This document shows, one piece after another, positions 7,114 through 11,113 of a stretch of 11,113 nt of DNA; position 1 is the first letter of the stretch; every line of letters begins with the position of its first letter. The position numbers were made by a program, and so were the translations under genes. This DNA is from JANNGZ01 sp031404155 (lineage in GTDB: Bacteria; Pseudomonadota; Gammaproteobacteria; Burkholderiales; Burkholderiaceae_C): the NCBI GenBank assembly GCA_031404155.1, contig JANNGZ010000446.1, forward strand, positions 1-11,113, written 5' to 3'. The notes under the pieces are model-generated. The model had not been told where the DNA came from. It did not search any database and saw nothing but the letters and a program-made list of their open reading frames with translations.

Positions 7114-8067
7114 ATGAACCCCGACCCCACAACTTCCGGCGCGGCCGACGACACCGAAGAGCAATCGCCATCACCCGCCTGCGTGATGAGCTTCAACGCC
7201 AGCGACGCCAGCGGCGCCGGCGGCCTGGCGGGTGACGTGGCCACCATCGCCGCGATGGGGGCGCATGCGCTGCCGGTGGTCACCACGATCGTGATGCGCG
7301 ACACCGCCGAGGTGTTCGACCAGCATGCGATCGACACCGACGCGATCGCCGAGCAGGCGCGCGGCATCCTCGAAGACGCCACCATAGCCGGCTGGAAGGT
7401 CGGCTTCCTCGGCAGCGCCGAAGCCGTTGCCGTGGTCGCCGAGATCCTCTCGGACTACCCCGACGTGCCACTGGTGGCCTACATGCCTTCGCTCGCCTGG
7501 GTGGAAGAGGACGAACTCGCGGCCTACCTGGACGCCTACCGCGAACTGATCCTGCCCGCCACCGAAGTGCTGGTCGGCAACCACAAGACGCTGACCGACT
7601 TCTTGCTGCCGGACTGGGACAACGAGCGCCCGCCGTCGGCGCGCGAACTCGCGGTCGCCGCCGGCGAACACGGCACGCGCTTTGTGCTGGTGACCGGCAT
7701 CGCGCTGCCTGGCAAGGGCCCGGAGCAATGGATCGACAACGTGCTCGCGTCGCCGCAGGGCGCGCTCACCGGCGAGAAGTTCGAGCGTTTCGACGCCGCG
7801 TTCGTGGGCGCCGGCGACACGCTCTCGGCCGCGCTGGCCTCGCTGCTCGCGGCTGGCAGCGAGATGCAGGCCGCGGTCGGCGAGGCGCTCACCTTCCTCG
7901 ACCAGAGCCTGGACGCGGGCTTTCGCCCCGGCATGGGCAACGTCGTGCCCGACCGCTTCTTCTGGGCCCTGCCGCCACCCGACGAAGAGGACGGTGCCGC
8001 CGGCCCCGACGGCGGCGACCCGATGGAGGCCCCCGAGCCCAAGGGAGCGCCGCGCCGTGTCCACTAA
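7114..8067 (+). CDS. thiD: ThiD-like hydroxymethylpyrimidine/phosphomethylpyrimidine kinase (divergent)
   Basis: Member of the ThiD branch of the ribokinase superfamily, 317 residues. Classical ThiD phosphorylates HMP and HMP-P for thiamine synthesis. Visible features: an N-terminal Gly-rich motif SDASGAGGLAGD (residues 30-41, cf. T-D-P-S-G-G-A-G-I-Q-A-D of E. coli ThiD); the block GWKVGFLGSAEAV near 93-105; and the anion-hole/catalytic motif GAGDTLSAALA at 232-242 with Asp235. Near the C-terminus is GFRPGMGNVVPDRFFW. Oddities: the A-Q-N-T motif, whose Gln contacts HMP in characterised ThiD, reads M-R-D-T (Arg62). There is also a ~20-residue polar lead and an acidic, Pro/Gly-rich tail (289-317) not found in E. 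coli ThiD. I see no TPP riboswitch upstream. The ATG has only a weak ribosome site; the GGAGGT at 7071-7076 is too distant. It overlaps hemL by 11 bp, suggesting coupled translation. Family sure; substrate uncertain (HMP, pyridoxal or other). Confidence 0.75.
   Translation: MNPDPTTSGAADDTEEQSPSPACVMSFNASDASGAGGLAGDVATIAAMGAHALPVVTTIVMRDTAEVFDQHAIDTDAIAEQARGILEDATIAGWKVGFLGSAEAVAVVAEILSDYPDVPLVAYMPSLAWVEEDELAAYLDAYRELILPATEVLVGNHKTLTDFLLPDWDNERPPSARELAVAAGEHGTRFVLVTGIALPGKGPEQWIDNVLASPQGALTGEKFERFDAAFVGAGDTLSAALASLLAAGSEMQAAVGEALTFLDQSLDAGFRPGMGNVVPDRFFWALPPPDEEDGAAGPDGGDPMEAPEPKGAPRRVH
8043..8046 (+). promoter_or_regulatory. Ribosome binding site supporting the GTG start of hemL
   Basis: GGAG inside the 3' end of thiD lies 10 nt before GTG 8057. 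It supports this start, which gives the family's normal length, over the in-frame ATG at 7994 that would add 21 residues. Confidence 0.45.
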
Positions 8068-9343
8068 CGCGGCGCTGTTCGAGCGGGCGCAAAGGTGCAT
8101 CCCCGGTGGTGTGAACTCGCCGGTGCGCGCCTTCCGTGCGGTGGGCGGCACACCGCGTTTCATCACCCGCGCCGAGGGGCCCTACCTGTGGGACGTGGAG
8201 GGCCAGCGCTACATCGACTACATCGGCTCCTGGGGGCCGATGATCCTGGGCCACGGCCACCCGGCGGTGCTCGACGCGGTGCTGAAGGCGGCCCGCGACG
8301 GTTTCAGCTTCGGCGCACCGACCGAACGCGAGATCGAACTGGCCGAAGAAATCCTCGCGCTCGTGCCGTCGTGCGAGCAGATCCGGCTCGTCAGCTCCGG
8401 CACGGAAGCGGCGATGAGCGCGATCCGGCTCGCGCGCGGCGCCACCGGCCGGCCCAAGCTGATCAAGTTCGAGGGCTGCTACCACGGCCATGCCGATGCG
8501 TTGCTGGTGAAGGCCGGCTCCGGGCTCGCGACCTTCGGCCACCCCACCAGCGCCGGCGTGCCGGCTGAGGTGGTGAAGCACACGATCGTGCTGCCGTACA
8601 ACGATGTCGAGGCGCTGGAGTCGGCGTTCGCCGTGCACGGCAGCGAACTCGCCTGCGTGATGATCGAGCCGATCGCCGGCAACATGAATTTTGTGCGCGC
8701 GTCGCCGCCGTTCATGAAGCGGCTGCGCGAGCTGTGCACGCAGCACGGCGCGCTGCTGGTGTTCGACGAGGTGATGACGGGTTTTCGCGTTGCCCTCGGC
8801 GGCGCACAGAGCCTGTACGCACGTGCGCTGCCCGGCTTTGCGCCAGACATCAGCGTGTTCGGCAAGGTCATCGGCGGCGGCATGCCCTTGGCCGCGTTCG
8901 GCGCCTCGCGCGCAGTCATGAGTCAGCTTGCACCGCTCGGGCCGGTCTACCAGGCCGGCACGCTGTCGGGCAACCCGGTTGCGACTGCGTGCGGGCTCGC
9001 CACGCTGCGCGAGATTGGCAAGCCCGGCTTCTTCGAGGCTTTGTCGGCGCGCACGAAGTCGCTCGCCGCCGGCCTGGTCGCCAGCGGGCGCAGCGCCGGC
9101 GTGCCGCTGGTGGCCGACTGCGAAGGCGGCATGTTCGGCTTCTTCTTCGCCGACGCGTTGCCGCAGAACTATCCGGCCGTGATGGCGACCGACCAGCTGC
9201 GTTTCAACCGCTTCTTCCACGCCCTGCTCGACCGCGGCGTCTACCTGGCGCCGGCGCTCTACGAAGCCGGCTTCGTCAGCGCCGCCCACAGCGACGCCGA
9301 CATCGAGACCACGCTGGCCGCAGCGCGCGAAGCGCTGCGCTGA
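8057..9343 (+). CDS. hemL: Glutamate-1-semialdehyde 2,1-aminomutase HemL
   Basis: PLP enzyme that converts glutamate-1-semialdehyde to 5-aminolevulinate, the last step of the C5 route to haem and other tetrapyrroles; cytoplasmic homodimer in the family. Full length at 428 residues (family about 427). Landmarks: N-terminal IPGGVNSPVRAF, the SSGTEAAMSAIRLAR phosphate-binding stretch, YHGHAD, Asp237 in FDEVMTGFR (contacts the PLP ring nitrogen), and Schiff-base Lys270 in VFGKVIGGGMPLAAFG. The C-terminus reads F-V-S-A-A-H-S-D-A-D-I-E-T-T. I chose GTG 8057 because its product begins S-T-N-A-A-L-F-E-R-A like other HemL proteins, and GGAG lies 10 nt upstream. It overlaps the end of thiD by 11 bp, so the two are almost certainly co-transcribed. 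No terminator is evident after the stop. Confidence 0.97.
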   Translation: MSTNAALFERAQRCIPGGVNSPVRAFRAVGGTPRFITRAEGPYLWDVEGQRYIDYIGSWGPMILGHGHPAVLDAVLKAARDGFSFGAPTEREIELAEEILALVPSCEQIRLVSSGTEAAMSAIRLARGATGRPKLIKFEGCYHGHADALLVKAGSGLATFGHPTSAGVPAEVVKHTIVLPYNDVEALESAFAVHGSELACVMIEPIAGNMNFVRASPPFMKRLRELCTQHGALLVFDEVMTGFRVALGGAQSLYARALPGFAPDISVFGKVIGGGMPLAAFGASRAVMSQLAPLGPVYQAGTLSGNPVATACGLATLREIGKPGFFEALSARTKSLAAGLVASGRSAGVPLVADCEGGMFGFFFADALPQNYPAVMATDQLRFNRFFHALLDRGVYLAPALYEAGFVSAAHSDADIETTLAAAREALR

Positions 9344-9395
9344 TCGTCCACGTCATTGAGGGCGATCCACGGGGTGGCGGGCGAAGAACTCGGCC

Positions 9396-9719
9396 ATGGC
9401 AAGGCTCGCCGAGATCGACGAAGACATCGAGGAGGCACTGGCCACCGGGGACCACCAGCGGGCCGCCCAGGCCGAGGCCGAACGTGACTTGCTGGTCCGG
9501 GAGCTGGCCCGTGCCGTTGGTCTCGGCGGTCGCGATCGGCGTGCTGCCTCCATCTCGGAGCGCGCGCGCGCCAGCGTCACGCGGGCCGTGCGGCAGGCCA
9601 TGGCTCGTATCCACGAGCACCATCCCGCGCTAGGGGAGCACCTGGGGCGCACCATCCGCACCGGGACCACCTGCGCCTACTTGCCCGATCCTCGAGTACC
9701 GGCGGCTTGGAAACTGTGA
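9396..9719 (+). CDS. Orphan 107-residue ORF resembling the C-terminus of large ATPase/TPR regulators (probable remnant)
   Basis: The ORF is intact but looks like only the end of a much larger protein. From residue 41, VGLGGRDRRAAS, ERARASVTRAVRQAMARI, HPALGEHL, then TIRTGTTCAYLPDPR and a final AAWKL match, from memory, the conserved C-terminal block of long AAA-ATPase/TPR or adenylate-cyclase-like transcriptional regulators of GC-rich bacteria. Residues 1-40 form an acidic helix (LAEIDEDIEEALATGD...) that in those proteins is the linker just before the block. An in-frame stop at 9357-9359 and the hemL stop just before it leave no room for the ATPase or TPR parts. The ATG has only a weak ribosome site. 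It may be translated as a small orphan, but a decayed relic is more likely. Family attribution is by recall and needs a search. Confidence 0.6.
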   Translation: MARLAEIDEDIEEALATGDHQRAAQAEAERDLLVRELARAVGLGGRDRRAASISERARASVTRAVRQAMARIHEHHPALGEHLGRTIRTGTTCAYLPDPRVPAAWKL

Positions 9720-9720
9720 A

Positions 9721-9813
9721 GGCCTGCGGCATCGGAAGAACCTGCCGCCCGCGCACAGCGCCGACGACATCGCGGCGACGGTGACGGCGATGCGCGAGGC
9801 GCTTGCAGGCTAG
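9721..9813 (+). pseudogene. C-terminal remnant of a class III PLP aminotransferase (no start)
   Basis: In the frame ending at TAG 9811-9813 the sequence reads L-R-H-R-K-N-L then PPAHSADDIAATVTAMREAL. This resembles the extreme C-terminus of the glutamate-1-semialdehyde aminomutase/class III aminotransferase family (compare A-H-S-D-A-D-I-E-T-T-L-A-A-A-R-E-A-L at the end of the upstream hemL). There is no start codon context, ribosome site or upstream homology, and it begins 2 nt after the stop of the preceding ORF in another frame. The H-x-K/R-N lead is more like distant HemL-like aminotransferases than HemL itself, so it is probably not a simple tandem duplication of hemL. The match covers only ~30 residues, so it is tentative. 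Confidence 0.45.
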
Positions 9814-10277
9814 CCGGGCGCCGAACGCATGCCGTAGGCCTTGCCGCCGGCAAACACGTATTCGGCGCGCAGGATCGGCTCGCCACCCTCGTCGACGAAG
9901 GTGAAGCCGAGCAGCGCGACGCGGTCGCCGACCTTGATTTCGGCCAGCTTCCAGGCCTCGATGCGTGTCAGCGGCGCCAGTTCGATGTGCCAGATGCGGT
10001 CCTTGCGCTTGGGCACCTGCGCCCTGCCCAGCAGCTTCGCGCCATCCACCGGCGCCGCCTGCGCGGGCAGCGCGCGCTGCGCCAGGTCGGCCGGCAGCTT
10101 CAGGTCGGGCATGACCTCGAGGTCGAACTCGACATGCGGGTTGCGCCAGGCGACCTTGACCGCGCGGCCTTCGAGATACACCGGCCGGTTCTGGTCGAAG
10201 CTGCTCCAGCCATGGTGGGCGCGCGCGGCGAGTGGCGCCAACGCGGTGGCGAGCACAACTTGTCGTCTTTGCATCAT
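9810..10277 (-). CDS. Small exported protein, DUF6152-like
   Basis: Predicted secreted or periplasmic protein of 155 residues, function unknown. The N-terminus MMQRRQVVLA is followed by a short hydrophobic run and A-A-R-A before HHGWSSFDQNRPVYLEG; cleavage after Ala20 would leave His21-His22 at the mature N-terminus. The R-R-Q-V-V-L stretch could be a twin-arginine signal, but Sec export is equally possible. The rest is a small beta-rich domain: W-R-N-P-H (His48), R-I-W-H-I-E-L (His97), and a late V-G-D-R-V-A-L-L-G-F strand, like an OB-type barrel. The H-H-G-x-x-x-F-D and N-P-H features match my recollection of the DUF6152 family. ATG 10277 has AAGGAGA (10282-10288) 4 nt upstream; a second ATG follows directly. 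It lies 12 nt after its membrane-protein partner, so both form an operon. Its stop overlaps the stop of the opposite-strand remnant. Confidence 0.8.
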   Translation of the reverse strand: MMQRRQVVLATALAPLAARAHHGWSSFDQNRPVYLEGRAVKVAWRNPHVEFDLEVMPDLKLPADLAQRALPAQAAPVDGAKLLGRAQVPKRKDRIWHIELAPLTRIEAWKLAEIKVGDRVALLGFTFVDEGGEPILRAEYVFAGGKAYGMRSAPG

Positions 10278-10289
10278 CGGGTCTCCTTG

Positions 10290-10718
10290 CTACAGGTAAG
10301 CGATCCAGCGACCGCAGATCATGACCGCGAGCCAAAGCCCCAGCGACAGCGCGGTCTGTGCGCGCGCAACGCCGTCCAGCCGCGCGACGCCGCCGCGCAG
10401 ATGGAAGAGCGCCGCATTGATGCCGGCGGCGAGCACCAGGCCCATCTTGACGATGAAGGCGCGGTTCGCCAGCAGGTCGCCTGGCTGGCTCGCGAACATG
10501 ACGAAGCCGCTCGTGGCCACGAGCGCAAAGCCCGCGAGCGACAACGACAGCGCCAGCCGTGCCAGCGGCAACACCGGCAACGCAGAGCCCAAGCCCCAGA
10601 CGCGCAACTCGAACAGCAGCAGGTTGCCGACCAGCAGCGCGATGCCGAGGATGTGCAGCACCTCCAAGGCCGGGTAGGCGTAAGGGTGTTCGGCGAGGCC
10701 GGGCCACAGTGCATGCAT
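10290..10718 (-). CDS. Four-helix membrane protein, DUF6644-like
   Basis: Inner-membrane protein of 142 residues, function unknown. Four hydrophobic segments are visible: about 18-40 (VLHILGIALLVGNLLLFEL), 52-77, 88-107 (KMGLVLAAGINAALFHL) and 120-141. Histidines fall inside membrane segments: His22 near the start of TM1 and His106 at the end of TM3, with Lys91 in TM3. The pattern L-H-x(7)-G-N in TM1 recalls helices of haem- or copper-linked membrane families such as CopD, but the similarity is only to a pattern. ATG 10718 is the only reasonable start and lacks an obvious Shine-Dalgarno. It is the first gene of a two-gene unit with the exported His-His protein and is divergent from mpl across 32 bp, so its promoter probably lies at least partly inside the 5' end of mpl. 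Confidence 0.8.
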   Translation of the reverse strand: MHALWPGLAEHPYAYPALEVLHILGIALLVGNLLLFELRVWGLGSALPVLPLARLALSLSLAGFALVATSGFVMFASQPGDLLANRAFIVKMGLVLAAGINAALFHLRGGVARLDGVARAQTALSLGLWLAVMICGRWIAYL

Positions 10719-10759
10719 CGACGTAGGGTAGCAACACGCCGACTTCTAGAATGACCGCC

Positions 10760-11113
10760 ATGCACATTCACATCCTCGGCATCTGCGGCACCTTCATGGG
10801 GGGCTTGGCGGCGCTCGCGCGCGAAGCCGGGCACCGGGTCACCGGCTGCGACGCCAATGTCTACCCGCCGATGAGCGATCAGCTGCGCGCGCTCGGCATC
10901 GAGCTGATCGAGGGCTTCGCGGCCGACCAGACCGCGCTCGCGCCCGACGTCTACGTGGTGGGCAACGTGGTCACCCGCGGCAACCTGCTCTTCGAAGCCA
11001 TCCTGGACGCCGGAGCGCGCTACACCAGCGGGCCACAGTGGCTGGCCGAGCAGGTGCTGCAAGGCCGCCATGTGCTCGCGGTGGCCGGCACGCATGGCAA
11101 GACCGGCACCACC
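10760..11113 (+). CDS. mpl: UDP-N-acetylmuramate:L-alanyl-gamma-D-glutamyl-meso-diaminopimelate ligase Mpl, N-terminal part (3' end outside window)
   Basis: Mur-ligase family enzyme that joins recycled murein tripeptide to UDP-MurNAc, a cytoplasmic cell-wall recycling step. The 118 visible residues match E. coli Mpl closely: HIHILGICGTFMGGLAALAR, then C-D-A-N-V-Y-P-P-M-S-D-Q-L, T-R-G-N, S-G-P-Q-W-L and the ATP loop A-G-T-H-G-K-T. Those motifs separate Mpl from MurC. I prefer ATG 10760 because E. coli Mpl begins M-R-I-H-I-L-G; the in-frame ATG at 10751 would add three residues (M-T-A). Neither has a clear ribosome site. One oddity: the loop reads GTHGKTGTT at the window edge (Lys114), where Mur ligases usually have G-K-T-T-T. 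The remaining two domains lie beyond the window. Confidence 0.95.
   Translation, partial: MHIHILGICGTFMGGLAALAREAGHRVTGCDANVYPPMSDQLRALGIELIEGFAADQTALAPDVYVVGNVVTRGNLLFEAILDAGARYTSGPQWLAEQVLQGRHVLAVAGTHGKTGTT

Noticed and set aside
7071..7117. GGAGGT at 7071-7076 followed by CTG 7088 opening a nine-codon frame whose stop overlaps the thiD ATG (leader peptide idea).
   Set aside because: CTG initiation is rare, the peptide has no distinctive composition, and no attenuator hairpin is seen. Recorded only because the GGAGGT is otherwise unexplained.
6968..7174. Upstream extension of the rubredoxin frame to a 126-residue protein.
   Set aside because: The extra part overlaps the divergent thiD start, contains no rubredoxin features, and includes the putative promoter. 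The 57-residue form matches the family.
7889..9289. A 466-codon open frame on the minus strand opposite hemL, plus similar long frames opposite pilJ (2859-4583 plus) and pilL (860-1762 and 1808-2995 plus).
   Set aside because: They are mirror frames of strongly supported genes in GC-rich DNA. Their products are Arg/Ala/His-rich with no recognisable domain and no independent start signals.
9344..9395. Terminator after hemL.
   Set aside because: No stem-loop with a T-run could be found by eye in the 52 nt following the stop.
9732..9813. Tandem partial duplication of hemL as the source of the second aminotransferase-like end.
   Set aside because: Nucleotide identity to the hemL 3' end is low, and the H-R-K-N lead is unlike HemL; an unrelated class III aminotransferase fits better.

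Overview
The window comes from a GC-rich genome, very probably a betaproteobacterium of the order Burkholderiales. The evidence is the gene order rubredoxin-pilG-pilH-pilI-pilJ-pilL, an adjacent divergent thiD-hemL pair, strong G/C third-position bias, and protein sequences close to my recollection of that group. The assignment rests on gene content and recall, not on a search.

Layout. Positions 1-6967 form one long minus-strand unit, read right to left. It runs from a 57-residue rubredoxin through the two single-domain response regulators PilG and PilH, the CheW-like adaptor PilI and the membrane chemoreceptor PilJ, to the first ~984 residues of the very large CheA-like protein PilL/ChpA, which runs off the left edge. 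This is the Pil-Chp chemosensory pathway that controls type IV pilus extension, retraction and twitching. PilJ senses, PilI couples it to the PilL kinase, and PilL phosphorylates PilG and PilH. The methyltransferase gene pilK, which sits between pilJ and chpA in Pseudomonas, is absent here.

A 146-bp divergent intergenic region (6968-7113) separates this unit from plus-strand thiD and hemL, which overlap by 11 bp. It carries a perfect 7-bp inverted repeat whose two arms each hold a TACAAT -10-like hexamer, one per strand. HemL makes 5-aminolevulinate for tetrapyrroles. The ThiD-like kinase belongs to the pyrimidine-kinase branch of the ribokinase superfamily but has changed key positions.

Positions 9344-9813 look like gene debris. 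An intact 107-codon ORF resembles only the C-terminus of large ATPase/TPR regulators. It is followed at once by a start-less reading frame resembling the last ~30 residues of a class III aminotransferase.

Positions 9810-10718 (minus strand) hold a two-gene unit: a four-helix membrane protein (DUF6644-like), then a small exported protein (DUF6152-like) whose predicted mature N-terminus is His-His. Only 32 bp away, divergently transcribed on the plus strand, begins mpl, the murein-peptide recycling ligase, which is cut by the right edge at its ATP-binding loop.

No tRNA, rRNA, CRISPR array, insertion sequence or convincing terminator was seen. Nothing amounts to a clearly new defence or mobile system. 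The items most worth a second look are the debris after hemL, the His-His exported/membrane pair, and the symmetrical inverted repeat between the pil and thiD units.
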